Below are positions 23,699 to 34,459 of a DNA stretch of 64,000 nucleotides, one piece after another (the first letter of the stretch is position 1; each line of letters begins with the position of its first letter). The DNA comes from Deuterostichococcus epilithicus. Taxonomy: Eukaryota; Chlorophyta; Trebouxiophyceae; Prasiolales; Stichococcaceae. Location of the stretch: positions 62,001 to 126,000 of the forward strand of contig JAVTLE010000018.1 in NCBI GenBank assembly GCA_033439295.1. The letters are read 5' to 3'. The notes under the pieces are model-generated. The model had not been told where the DNA came from. It was given only the letters and a program-made list of their open reading frames with translations, and ran no database searches. The position numbers and the translations under genes are program-made.

Positions 23699-25137
23699 CT
23701 AGGCGAACACGTCCTCGACACGGTGCACTGCAAAATTGACGTTTCCATCACAGCCGCTGTACGCGTTGCGTTCATGCTGGATCTCAGCCACAGGGAGGAC
23801 GATGTTGCGATCAGGGTCATATGGCACAACACTTGCGCTCCAAAAGCCTTCTGGTACATCTACCAATTGTACCATTCCGGTGGACCTGCAAACAAGCAGA
23901 AGCGCATGTCGGACCAGGGGTGCCCATCCGTCAAACGGCCACGCGAGTCTGTGCTCAGGGTCTGTGCGTTTGCGAGCGTGCCAAGCGTAATGCACGAAAG
24001 CGCACCGCTCAGCATACTCCCAGTGCTGCAGGCCAAAGCCATGAGGGTCTGGTTTCTCGGCTGCGAGAGCGGCTGCCTTATCCCAGAATGGGCTGCTGAT
24101 GAAGGCCTCCAGCTTCGAGTGTGTGGCTATCCACATGCCCTGGTACGACTGCTGCAGTTGCACATAGTGCCGATGCCGGCAGCCCTGCGGCTCCTCTCCG
24201 AGTTCCCAGTATGGCGCCAAAGCGTCGCCAAGGACGCACCACCGTTGCTTCTTGCCCTCGTCCAGGTGCACGGTGCGAGTCCACTCCGACATGTTGACCC
24301 GGTTGATGACGTCCATCAGCATCGTCACGCCGGTCTGGCAGTGCACCTCGGTGCGGAAAAAGCCACGTTGGAAGCCCAGGGGTTCCAGGACCTCTGTGTC
24401 GCGTGCCCACGACAGCATCGAGTCCCAGGTGACCTCCGTGTCGTCCTCGACATACATATAGGAGGTGTAGTTGCCTGCGGCATGTGACGTGAAGCAGACC
24501 TTGGCCCTCCGGCAAGCCGACAACCGGCCAGCATCCGTAAAGAGGACTTCGGGCCAGCAGCTTGCACGGGACACACGTGTGCGCAAGAGCGCTGTGTCTC
24601 ACCCGAGGCTGCAGCGTCCTGAAATACCTGCCGGTGCTTCCATACAAGAGCATACCTCTCGTCTGCCTCGAGCTGCCCAAAGAACCCGCAGACGCGCAGG
24701 TTGCCATACCGCCACTTGTCAAACAGCGTCTGCAGGACCTCAGGCCTATCAGTGATCACGCATATCGTGACGTCGGTCTGCCACTGCTGAATGACGGTGA
24801 CGGTCTGCGGGGACATCATTCACAGAAATGTCAGCTGCGCACACAGGAATCAACCAAGTCGCGGCTCGGCCAGCTCTCGATCAACGGCAGGCATCCTCAC
24901 CAGTCGGAGGAAAACTAATTTTCGCCACGACCAGCTGAATGTGATGCCTACGAACACATGGTCTAGCAGCTTTGGCGCAGCTTGCAGCTGTTCCGCACGG
25001 CGCACAGGTGGAAGCTCGAATGTACGGCCGGTGCTTCGGGGGCGGATGTCCACGCCGCTGTTTGTCGATGCCCACGTCACGAGCATGAGTCCCAGGACAG
25101 CAGCAGGATAGGCAATGATGCGCATGCGGCAACCCAT
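23699..25137 (-). CDS. Unclassified glycosyltransferase-like type II membrane protein, copy B (3 exons)
   Basis: Exons 25137-24901, 24804-24603 and 24474-23699 join with consistent phase to 404 residues (400 if the second ATG at 25125 is used). The N-terminus is a signal anchor (IIAYPAAVLGLMLVTWAS). Conserved blocks shared with copy A: GITFSW, TICVITDRPE, YALVWKHRQVF, MYVEDDTEVTW, DTEVLEPLGF, QGMWIAT, GFGLQHWEYA and TGMVQLVDVPEGFWSA. The EDD after MYV looks like a GT-A metal site. Introns 1 and 2 match copy A in place and phase (0 and 1), while the last 776-nt exon spans regions that are interrupted in copy A. A sequence resembling an acceptor (TTGTTTGCAG, near 23905) survives in frame before STGMVQL, where copy A has a real acceptor; a 57-nt in-frame intron there cannot be excluded. 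Confidence 0.75.
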
Positions 25138-26679
25138 GTCAGGAACCTGATCCGAACCATTCAAAGCTCCTACTGTCGCACTGACAATCAGCAGCACCCC
25201 GCAAAACCCCGTACAGAACGATCTGAAGGAAGTTCAGAGCCGAACATTTGAAGCTGGAGAGGGTGTGTGACCGTCCGGGGGACCCGGGCTCCGCTGCCCT
25301 TCACAGGCCATTCGCGGGTATTGTAATAGAGTTGGCCAGGGAAGTAATCGGGAAATTTTGTCCAACATGTTCCGGCGCCGCCCAGGGATCACCCACTCTC
25401 AGTTTCAGCCTATTGCTCATGGTCAATGGTCCGCATGACAGCCCTTGCGCATGCAGCGACCCTGCTCGGACCCTCGGCCTGGCGGCGGCTTGACGTTGCT
25501 ATAGCGTTCCGCCGCTTTCCGCCGCACCCTCGCTGTTTCAGCGTGATTGCTGGACCCCTAATAGCTGCTCATGCCTCGCTGTAGGAGGGATGTAATGCCG
25601 TGCAAAGCAAAGCATGTTTCGGACTGTGCCTCTCAGCGGCCTGATGTTTCGAGTTGCAAGCCAAATCATTCAGCAGACTTTGCGGATGGTCTGTGAGGTT
25701 GTGTCCAGCAGCAAGGCTGTTTTACCCTTCGCTTGCACTTAACAGTTGAGGTGCAGGATTGGAGAGCCGCGGCAGGCTCAAAGACATCCGGGCGGGTCCA
25801 GCAGCCAAGAGTTTAGCGCCCCTGTAACCCGCGCCCGGGATCAACGCCTGCTCAGCCTAGAATACCGCATCGGCATATTCTGGCTAGAACCCCCATTGTT
25901 GATTCTTTTTCAAACGCTGGCCCCGTCTAAACACTAGGTAGGCATGCCAACAAAGTCCTACCACTTCAGTCGCACTCTAGCGCAATGGCACACCAAAACG
26001 GTATTGCCACTTGAGATACGACAAAACCAACTACGTTGAACATGCAACGATTGAGCATGAGACTCACCTTCAACGCGCTAGAATGTGCAGCGGCTCGATT
26101 GCGAGACAACTGTTCTCACGTTGCGAACTGATGCGCTTGGTACAGGTTTCAGTCAACCGAGTTGAATATGTCATTGCCTTGACATGCTATCACTTCAAAT
26201 CAAAAGCCTCTGGATCATGGTGTCAATTGCCGTATGCCACTGCCATTTCCGCTTTGTAGGCCTTAAGCTTGCCTGGGTCCACTTCAGAGCCGCTTGTGCT
26301 GGTGTAAGGGAGCTTGAAAGTGCCAGACCGCACAGGCTCTGCAAGGGGGTGCGCACCCTTCTCCTGCATATTTGGGAAGGGAGGGAAGTTTCAATCTCAC
26401 AGAGTGCCACGTTGGCACTTGAGGGGACACGATAGCACCTCAAAGTGATGCCATGCGCGTGCAGCCGACACGATGCCAAATTTCCAACTACAGGTACCGC
26501 ACCAACACGACCATCTGATCATAAAAAGCCGCAGACACAATGGATGTCATCCGCTTGAGCGGGTCAAAATCCGCATGGGCATCTTTTGTCACATAGTGCC
26601 TGGCATGTAAATAGGTCGGCAGCGTAAGATGGCGTGGAAACCAGTGCCTGGCATGCGCATCAGCGTGAAATGCATGCCA
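25138..26679. other. Intergenic; interspersed repeat only
   Basis: Between the start of the glycosyltransferase copy B and the stop of the class I methyltransferase. Apart from the repeat at 25413-25618 nothing coding could be supported. Confidence 0.45.
25413..25618 (+). repeat. Interspersed repeat, copy 2 (5'-truncated)
   Basis: Begins TATTGCTCATGGTCAATGG and ends near GATGTAATGCCGTGCAAAGC. It corresponds to the right half of the 8-kb copy and of the 28.9-29.2-kb copy (inverted). It lacks the GCCCTTGACGCC half and holds no MITE. Confidence 0.7.
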
Positions 26680-28738
26680 TCACTCTTGCGGATCAAGCAA
26701 CAGCTCGGCGCACCCGTTAATGATGTCTGCAAATTGCTTGGAGTATTCGATCCACGTCCCTTCACGCTTGTAGCCGCCGCTGTACTCCTCACTCGTCCAT
26801 CCCTTGCCGTCTACAATGTCCTGCATAGTGGAACAGGACCGTGGTCACAACCTGAAGCTAGTATGTCATTCCTAATACAACCTCGTCACCACGGGCCTGC
26901 CCGTTCTGGTGGCTCAATGTGGGGGGGGGGGTGTAAAGCAGCAGTGAGAAAAGAGGAAAGGAAGCAGACATACACCCTCTTGCAGACTCTGTTTCGGGTA
27001 TGTGTGGAGTAAGTGGCGTGAATGACCACCTCACCATGCTAGTTGAGGTATCCTCGCAGATGTATACCCCGCCAGGCCGGAGGAGGGGCCATGACTCCTC
27101 AAAAGTGGTGATCTGGCGTGCGCACATTTGTTCATATGGCTCAATTCCATCAGTTGTTTCAGTCAGAGCTCGTGGGAACAGTAGGGTTCATGAAATGAGC
27201 GTTCTAGCCGTGCGAGCATTTAGGGTTCAGCGTTTTGGTCAGCAAGCGTGGTGCCCACCTGCTGGTTGGGGAAGTGACCACCTGTGATGAACAGATACCA
27301 GGTCAGCCATGTGCAGGGCTGTCGTGTAAAGTTGCCACTGCAACATGTGGCATTAGCATCTCAGATGCTTACCGTCGTCCAAGATGACGTCCAGCGTGAT
27401 GTTCAATGCCCGCATCTTGGCCCAAAATTCCCTGCAATCGCCCAATCTCTCATGGTTAGCCCAGGCATGATAACGCTCGGCATGGCTCATTTGATAGCCC
27501 AGATATTGGCCACGCACTTGTCTGACTGGCTTCCGGTGAAAATGTACACGCGCGGTGGATCCTCAAAAAGTGCCTGCACACCAACGAAACATGCTTTGGT
27601 TTGAACGACGACAGGCAATCTGCTACAGGCGATGGTGCAATGCCCGACGAGGAGCCCAGTGCGCATGCGCCATGTGAGCCTGCATTCTCAAGCCAGCTGC
27701 AGCTAAATTTGTCGCCTGCAGCAGTTGACCCACCTTGCAGTACGGATTGATGTCGACGCCGTACATCGTCAAGTGGTCCACGCCGAAGTATTCCTGCCAG
27801 ATTCCTATCGAGCCGCCACTCTGCATGATCGCGAGCCATCAACAGTGTTGCCTCGATGATTCGCGAGGTGATTGTCATGCGACACAAGTCCCGCATACGA
27901 ACCTGGATGCCGATCTCTAGGAAGCTCACAGGCTGTCCCCTGAATTTCTGAAAGTACCTGCAAGCACATGCACAAAGCTCTCCTTTACAACGACGAGGAC
28001 AGGGTTCGTGGCCGGGCGTGCCAGCTTTTGCAGCCGCGGCGCGCAAAGCAGCCAGAGTCTCGACCCAGCCTCAGCGCAACTGTTGTCGACTGCATTGTCG
28101 CGGCTCACCGGTGGTAGATGTCAAAATAAGGGCCCCTTGCACGAGAAAGAATGCCGTGAGACAAAGCGGAAGGTTTGAAACCGTTCCAGCCTCATCCCGG
28201 CTGATCGGGCTACATGTCAAAGTCGGCAGTGAAAGATGTGCAAACCATTGTAGATATAGCACAAAGACGTGTTCAAACGTTTTTCACCAGCTGCAGCCCA
28301 GTCGCACCATTTGTCAACAATCGGGCCCTTTGTATGGGCGTGAAATATGTCCCAGATTGGGTTGCCGTCTGGTTGCTGGATCCGTGGCGTTTGCCACGAT
28401 GGTTGTGCTCCTGTTGCTGTCGCTAATGCTGCTGCAGCCGCTGCCGGAGGTGTGACTCTGCAGAATGTAGGGACCGTTTTAGGATGGTTCACCAACACCA
28501 CCACCTGCAGAGCAAGCCACACCTCAGCAATGATGATGTTGGTGAGCTGGCATGCTGCTAACGCCTTGCCCTTCTGATTAGAATGATATGCTGTATGTGC
28601 GATCACAGACGAACGTTCGGCGGGCGAACTGGTTCGTGCCGTGCCGTGGACGCAGTGTAATCAAAGAAGGTCGCCTACCGTCAGGCAGAAGGCCAGTGCG
28701 ACACCAGCACAACAGCCGACCGCTAAATTACGACGCAT
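26680..28738 (-). CDS. Class I SAM O-methyltransferase, bacterial sugar-methyltransferase-like (9 exons)
   Basis: Predicted SAM-dependent O-methyltransferase resembling bacterial enzymes of the MycE/macrocin-rhamnosyl group. Exons: 28738-28679, 28504-28308, 27957-27903, 27820-27734, 27573-27518, 27431-27373, 27281-27259, 27112-27035, 26820-26680; all phases agree and give 251 residues. A signal anchor spans residues about 6-25. Motifs in order: PIWDIFHAHTKG, YFQKFRGQPVSFLEIGIQ with GGSIGIWQEYFG (SAM motif I), YGVDINPYC (acidic motif), LDVILDDGGH (motif with Asp pair and His, metal-binding in MycE-type enzymes), FEESWPLLRPGGVYICEDTST. Exon 7 is only 23 nt and encodes the GHFPNQQ turn after the Asp-Asp-Gly. 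Acceptor unknown; context suggests a glycan. Confidence 0.85.
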
Positions 28739-28873
28739 CGCATGCTCTGCCGGTCACTATCCGCAGGCCGCTGACATGGACAGCAGGGACTTTCGAGAGA
28801 GTAGTAGCAAATGGAAGTTGCATGTCTCAGGACTAAAGGGTGCCAGCCACGGGTTTAGAAAGTTGGGGCCAAT

Positions 28874-29165
28874 CTGCTTTGCTGTTCACGGCATTACATC
28901 CCTCCTACAGCGAGGCATGAGCAACTATTAGGGGGTAAACAATAAAGCTGAAAATAGCGAGGGTGCGGCGGCAAGCGGCGAAACGCTGCAGTAAAGTCAA
29001 GCCGCCAGGCCGAAGGTCCAAGCTGGATCGCTGCGTGCGCAAGGGCTGTCATGCGGACCACTGACCATGAGCAATAGCCATATTTGGCGTCAAGGGCAGC
29101 AGTGCGCGGCGGGGCGGCAGGGAAGCCATGACAGCGAGCGCCGCCGCTGGCCTCACGGCAGCCAG
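28874..29165 (-). repeat. Interspersed repeat, copy 3 (uninterrupted)
   Basis: The most complete uninterrupted copy. In reverse it reads from GGCTGCCGTGAGGCC through GCCCTTGACGCC, GGCTATTGCTCATGGTCAG, CGGCCTGGCGGC to GGAGGGATGTAATGCC. It serves as the empty-site reference for the MITE insertion at 8085-8271. Confidence 0.72.
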
Positions 29166-29167
29166 CA

Positions 29168-29223
29168 TTGACTGACACTATGACTGACCCAAGCGTTGAC
29201 TGACACGTTGACTGACCCAAGCA
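29168..29223. repeat. 28-bp tandem duplication
   Basis: Two adjacent 28-bp units, both TTGACTGACAC then TGACTGACCCAAGC, differing at about three positions. Each unit itself contains two TGACTGAC copies. Confidence 0.75.
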
Positions 29224-30452
29224 TAACCCAACCAATGGTGAAGTCCATCACAGCAGTTGGACTGCCTGCGTGGTTCAAGGGCTTGCGCATAGACTGGCCG
29301 TCCCAGACAAGTCCGAATGATGACCGCGAATGTGCTACACGGCTGGGCACTCGAAATCCAGATACCTTTCTATTTCCCACCGCTGCGGTGCCGCACTGCT
29401 GGCAGTGCCGCAATTGCCCAAGTGTACTGTCACGCCTGCCCGTTTCCACCGGCAGATTGCTGCACCCAAGCGAGATTCCTAGCTGCCATCCCCGACATGG
29501 CGAGTGCCGCTGACTGGAAATATGCAAGCTTCCGCTTCCGCGACGTGCGCACAAGTCACCTCCAAGCTGTGCACTTGGCTGCACCCTCGCTCTGGCATGT
29601 CCGTGTGCACACGCTGAGAGCTTCTTAAGCCCGCCGCCGCTGCGCAGCGAGCCTTCACGTCCATAACATGCTGCACATCCACCCGCTGCGCCCGCCGTTG
29701 TGTGCTGAGCACAACTGATAACCCAGCCGCTGGCAAGACTACCGAGGTTCCCACACCCAGTTTCTGGTGGCAGCCAGCTACGCCTCGGGGCCACCGACCC
29801 TTTAGTCAAAGGGCGAGGTGACCAGAGAGGGGGATGTTTCCGCTTTCCGGCCTTACTCAGTCTGATTAGGGTTGAAGCAGAGCATAAAGCTGGTGGTGTT
29901 GTGCACACTTGTTTCAATAGTTCCCACTAAACCTTTATATGATAGGATGAAGCCTTGCCAACGAAACAACAGCCTCCAAATAACTGTTGGGTGCCACCCA
30001 CCGCTGCCGCCACACCATTACTCTGCATCGCATCACCGTCCAATCTTCTCCGCAGCGGCATCTGCTCATATCTTCTTCATCTTTTTCAAGGCCCATCACC
30101 GTTTGTTGAAGCAGGCAGCCGCGCCATCACCATGTTGTAGCACGCAGCGCAATCATCATCGCGGCTGACCGCGGCAACCGCCCCTCGCCTCGACGTCCTG
30201 CACTACATATGCGACAACCAGAACCGACAGCGTCATGCAACTCTGTGTTTTGCAGCAGCTTCGGGCATGCAAGCATGGCATTCATGGCACGTGGCGGCAA
30301 TACACGGGAAAGTCCGCTGGCAATAGGCTGCAGCTTCCTTTTCTGCGCCCTTCGTGGACCTGCTGGTGGAATCAGGCCCACTGCAGGCTGACACTGCAGA
30401 GCGCAAGCGCGACCAAGTTCATGATAATTTGAGCATATATGAGCTAATATGG

Positions 30453-30626
30453 GCTTTTGCTGTTTTCAAGTCCATTTGTGCACACCGCTTTCGGCCCGGG
30501 ACGCGAACGTTCCGTTCTTTGGTCTCTCAGTACTTTACGACGCGACCGTCGTAACGTTTTGGATGTTTCGGAAGACTTTGTGTCCCGGGCCGAAAGCGGT
30601 GTGCACACATGGACTTGCAGCAAGCA
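30453..30626. mobile_element. Foldback / short inverted-repeat element
   Basis: Arms 30472-30502 and 30582-30612 are inverted copies (TCC then TGTGCACACCGCTTTCGG and CCCGGGAC) with about one mismatch over 31 bp, and weaker pairing extends outward to 30453 and 30626 (GCTTTTGCTG versus GCTTGCTG). The roughly 80-bp loop has no coding capacity. Both sides carry AATATG near the ends. Probably a small MITE or foldback transposon. Confidence 0.6.
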
Positions 30627-31189
30627 ATAATATGAATAAGGTACTTCTATCCAAAGCCAGAACAATGGGCGTTCGCCAGGGGTGAGACGCTAGTTTGATC
30701 GTTGCTCGAAAGGGGCCAGTCGAACGGGAGCAGCCAGATCGCTAATCAGGCTGGCCGAAGAATGACGGGGCTAGGCAGCACCCTGTTAGCTTCAACGGCT
30801 ACAGTACAAGGACACATCGCAACATGCAGCAGCTGGCGTAACATGCTCGTGCTATTACGATGGCAAGACTCGTACAGATAGCAAATCAGCATGCTCCAGG
30901 ACACTAACGGCTCGGGGTGAGGAAGAAACTCATGGAACATGCGTGAGAATCAGGGGCGACATGAAGGTTCCACGTCAAAAGCGCTCGCGCAACAGTGTAA
31001 AGCCTTTCTGACATCTGCTTGAACAAGCACGCGCAATTTGCCGCATGCAGCTAGGCTGGCGAGCATTCTAAGCCTGGATATGAACAGGCCCCCTGGCACT
31101 TAGCTGGGGGCGGGTATTCAATTTCCCACGAACAAAAGTTACGTCCGGTTGGGCGACGGTTGGGAACAAGAATCTCACGGCAGATCAGG

Positions 31190-31752
31190 GTTTGGGCGAC
31201 ACCTGGCGGCCCTCGCCGAGGGTTGGCAGTAACCGGATGTTGGCGCCGGTTACGGTTACCGGTTACGGTTACCACGGTTTCTGCCGGTTACCTCGCCCTT
31301 TTTGCCCAAACTCATCGGAAATCGACTTGTCTCACCTCGCTGATCATTCCTGTCTGGTTTTCGAGCCTCTGAGACACAACTGCATGCTGCCAAATTTCTC
31401 GTGCGAATTGACATCGAATGGTGTGGACCTGACAGTAATGGACCCCCAGATGGACAACAAGGTGCAGCTGGTGGTGCGTAACCGTTTGGGGGATTAATAA
31501 AAGTTTTTCGGGAAGTGTCGCCGCTGTGTAGTGGCACAGAAAGCCAATTTCCCCGCGCCACTCCCCCGAGCCGCCGCCATACCCCCTGGCGGTAGCTAGA
31601 ATCCACATAAGTTAGCATGGGGAACGGCTGGTAACCGGGAGATGACCGGATTTCCGGTCCCGGTTACCGGTCGGTAACCCCGGTTACTGTACCCGGTTAG
31701 GACCAACCCCGGTTACCGGTTGGCTGCCAACCCTAGCCCTCGGGCGACAGCC
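31190..31752. mobile_element. GGTTACC-rich element with inverted ends
   Basis: The left end (CCTCGCCGAGGGTTGGCAG, then TAACCGG) recurs inverted at the right end (in reverse CGAGGGCTAGGGTTGGCAG, then CCAACCGG). Next to each end lie dense palindromic CCGGTTACC / GGTAACCGG units (31230-31295 and 31625-31725). The roughly 350-bp middle has no supported gene. It looks like a non-autonomous element with subterminal repeats. Confidence 0.55.
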
Positions 31753-33225
31753 AGCGTGAGCCTCTAGGGTGAGGGCTGCGGCGGCGAAATCCCCACTGAA
31801 AAAGCAGGTGTCTCAGGTGTCTTTCTGCACAGAAGATCTTCTGGCATTGCTATGGATGATTTCCAGGTGCTGCATGCAATGTGCAGAGCTGCAGATGAAG
31901 AGACACTAGGTGGACTGCTGTGTGACGTCAGCAACTCTTGTAACCGTATACAGATGCCCGCGCATGCTTGAAACAAGTCAGAAGACATATAAATACATTT
32001 CTAGACACGATCTGTGTCACAGAGACAGCATATTTGCAGTTTGCACTTGGCTGCCTGCAGCAGATCTGTAAGTCGATTTGGAATTTTTCGGTCTGCATGC
32101 CCGCTCATGTTCCAGAACTGCTTGTATATATTATCTGCAATGTTTCAAGGCAGCGCGCGCCTCCGCGCGACAGATTTCGCCAGCTTTTCCCGGTGTCAGA
32201 CACAGCTCCTAGAGCACCAACACCGCGCTCGCACGCCTGTGTGACACACCACAAAGCTGCCGCAGGGTAACAATAAACTGCTTCGAATAATTTCGAGGCG
32301 TTTCAGCACCAGCGTACGCGCTTGCACTGCAGTTTCGGGGGTGCCGCAGGAGGTATCGCCCTTCCGGAGGTAATTATCATTAGGGGGGGCTGGGCGACAA
32401 AAATAGTGTCGCCCTCCGGACTGAAGGGCTTAGAATGGGGATCCTGCTGTCGCCCTACCGGGCGGTATGCACTAGTTACACCTTTGGCCAATATCATCCC
32501 CCGTTGATCCCTCCGAAACGCCCCATTGCAATCTGCTGCAGCGCGCTGCGGCTGCCAGCTGCAGCAGCTGTGCAACTGGCCTGCGGACTGCTCTGCAGCA
32601 TGAAGGCTTCTGAATCACAGTATGTGTCTGACAATCGCGAATATCTCCCTGGTTCAAAGGACCACAGGGGTTGGGCCGGGATTCATTCCTCGTTCTATGG
32701 TAACCCAAATCGTAATAAAGTCGCGAAACGGTTCTTCCACCAGCTCGCCTAATCTTACAACGCCGGCTGCGGGGGCGGCGCTCGCACAGCCGGCTGCAAC
32801 GCGAGGCGCTTGCCTCTCGCAAGCTCCGCAGAGTGGCCCAAGAAACAGCTGACAGACCACGTCAGACCCGGAGATGAGTGGCAATCGGCAGAAGGCGTAC
32901 GAGGTTTCCCGTCGACGGCTCTTGGGGTTTACTACGGCCAGGCGGAAACTTAGGAGCACAAGTCATTGAACAACCGAAGGTGATCAAATTAAAGTCTCAT
33001 AGACTGTGGTCCTACCCTTCGGCTGTTTGATCAGCAATTCAGTCGCGAGCGATCACGTTTAATGGTGTTTCAGGCAGAATCAAGAGCTTCGGGTTCATTG
33101 AATCTGGAAGCACTACAGGCTCAACTCTTACAGTTGAAAAATATTCACCACAACGACGCTCAGTCAAAGCCTGAGTACCTATCGGTACATCACGAAAGCG
33201 GCAGAAACTGATCTGCACTGTGTTT

Positions 33226-34459
33226 CTAGTCTCGACCCGGGATGTCGGTCCAAAATGAAAATGGCGCTGGAAAGCAGCCCTCTCTCCGCAACCGCTCGAC
33301 TATATATCTGCAGTTGAAGTCGTACGTCCACAGATGCTGGTTCTGCGCCATAAGCTGGTTCGCCGTTGCCAAGTCAAATGCCGCGATCCTCTCGGGCACC
33401 AAGCCGACCTCGCGTCTGTGCACTATGATGGCAATGTCATTCCAATTGAGCAGCTCCTGAAAGGGCAGGAAGGGGTCGTAGTCCCACACGAAGATGGGCA
33501 CGGACAGCAGCTGCAGCGCCTCGAACATGCGGAAGGAGGTGGACCCATGCCCGCGTGGCGCAAGCGTGAAATTGCTGCGCTCTATGATGTCAAACGTCTC
33601 CTCGTTGCTAGCGCTGCCAAATTGGTAGCCCTGGTCCTTGAGCGCCTCCTGCACGTCGAGCCGGATGCGGTGCGTGTTGATGTCTCCGTAGAAGTTCACG
33701 CCGATCGCCTTCCCCAAGCCGGCGGGCCGCAGTTCCTTCTTCAACAGCGGCAGCGGCACAGTGCGCACGCCGCGGGTGGTCGCGCCCGAGGAGAACAGCA
33801 GCAAGTCCAACCCCTGCGGCACATGGATCTCGCTGTACTGCAGCCCTTTGTCCAGCTGCGTCACGCTGAAGTACCGGTACTCCGGCTTGAGCCTCATGAG
33901 ATACTCCTTGAGCTCGTTCTTCTGGTCCGGCGTGCAGTGGTGGAAGCAGTCGCAGTACATGAGTGGCACATACAGCCTGTCGCCCGTGTCGACGCCTTGC
34001 GCTTGCAGTTCTTTCCAGTGCGCCAGGAAGGAGTTCTCAATCCACGGGCCAGCGTAGCCTGCAGCGCGCACATGTGCAGTTGGGAGACAAAGGCGAGAGC
34101 AAAGGCGAGAGCACCAAGGTAGCATCGGCGAATTCAGATCTGGCATGTCGGTTGCGTCGTGGCCGCCCGAGACATGTCTCACCAGCCCAGTCCATCACTT
34201 CCACTTCAAATTTCCTTGCGTCTTCCATCAAAAGCGCCTGGTATTCTTGCCGCGCAGCTGCCGTCGTCGGGTCCTCATGCCTTGCAGCCTGGCAACTTGG
34301 CAGTGCGGCATCCGTCTGCCTGCCCGCAATGCCGGACTGAGCAGCGGGTGTGAGCTCGACGTAAAGCAGAACGACTGCTGCGATTGCTGCCGCAAGAATG
34401 AGCCATGAGCACCTGGTTCTGACAGGCATGCGCATGGCGGAGTTGATGCCTTCTTTCAT
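33226..34459 (-). CDS. GT47 exostosin-like glycosyltransferase, copy B (2 exons)
   Basis: Exons 34459-34183 and 34058-33226 give 369 residues. Signal anchor (WLILAAAIAAVVLLYVEL) at residues about 21-38; a second ATG at 34435 is possible. Conserved blocks match copy A: GPWIENSFLAHW, YCDCFHHCTPDQKNELKEYL, IERSNFTLAPRGHGSTSFRM, EALQLLSVPIFVW, NWNDIAIIVHRREV and a C-terminal TDIPGRD. The only intron lies at the same residue and phase (1) as intron 1 of copy A, before GYAGPWIE; introns 2-4 of copy A are absent without a trace. A long frame on the opposite strand at 33334-34122 is a shadow of this exon. Function as for copy A; sugar specificity unknown. Confidence 0.9.

Larger units (their letters stand above)
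28739..33225. other. Gene-poor, repeat-rich interval
   Basis: About 4.5 kb with no gene I can support. It contains an interspersed repeat, a 28-bp tandem duplication, a foldback element and a GGTTACC-rich element, each listed separately. Open frames at 29.2-29.6 kb (plus) and 29.2-29.9 kb (minus) have no domain. Confidence 0.5.

Noticed and set aside
23875-23960. Certain intron before STGMVQL in the glycosyltransferase copy B
   Set aside because: The acceptor-like TTGTTTGCAG is clear but the only donors would give introns of 31 or 57 nt; the frame is open through it, so I kept the exon whole and recorded the alternative.
29168-29223. CRISPR-like repeat
   Set aside because: Just two adjacent 28-bp units without spacers, in a eukaryotic context.
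28739-33225. Possible retroelement in the gene-poor interval
   Set aside because: No reverse transcriptase, integrase, protease or capsid motif could be seen on either strand, and no long terminal repeats.
33334-34122. Long plus-strand open frame opposite GT47 copy B
   Set aside because: It is the antisense of a well-conserved exostosin exon; its composition (Val/Leu/Arg-rich, no domain) is that of a shadow.
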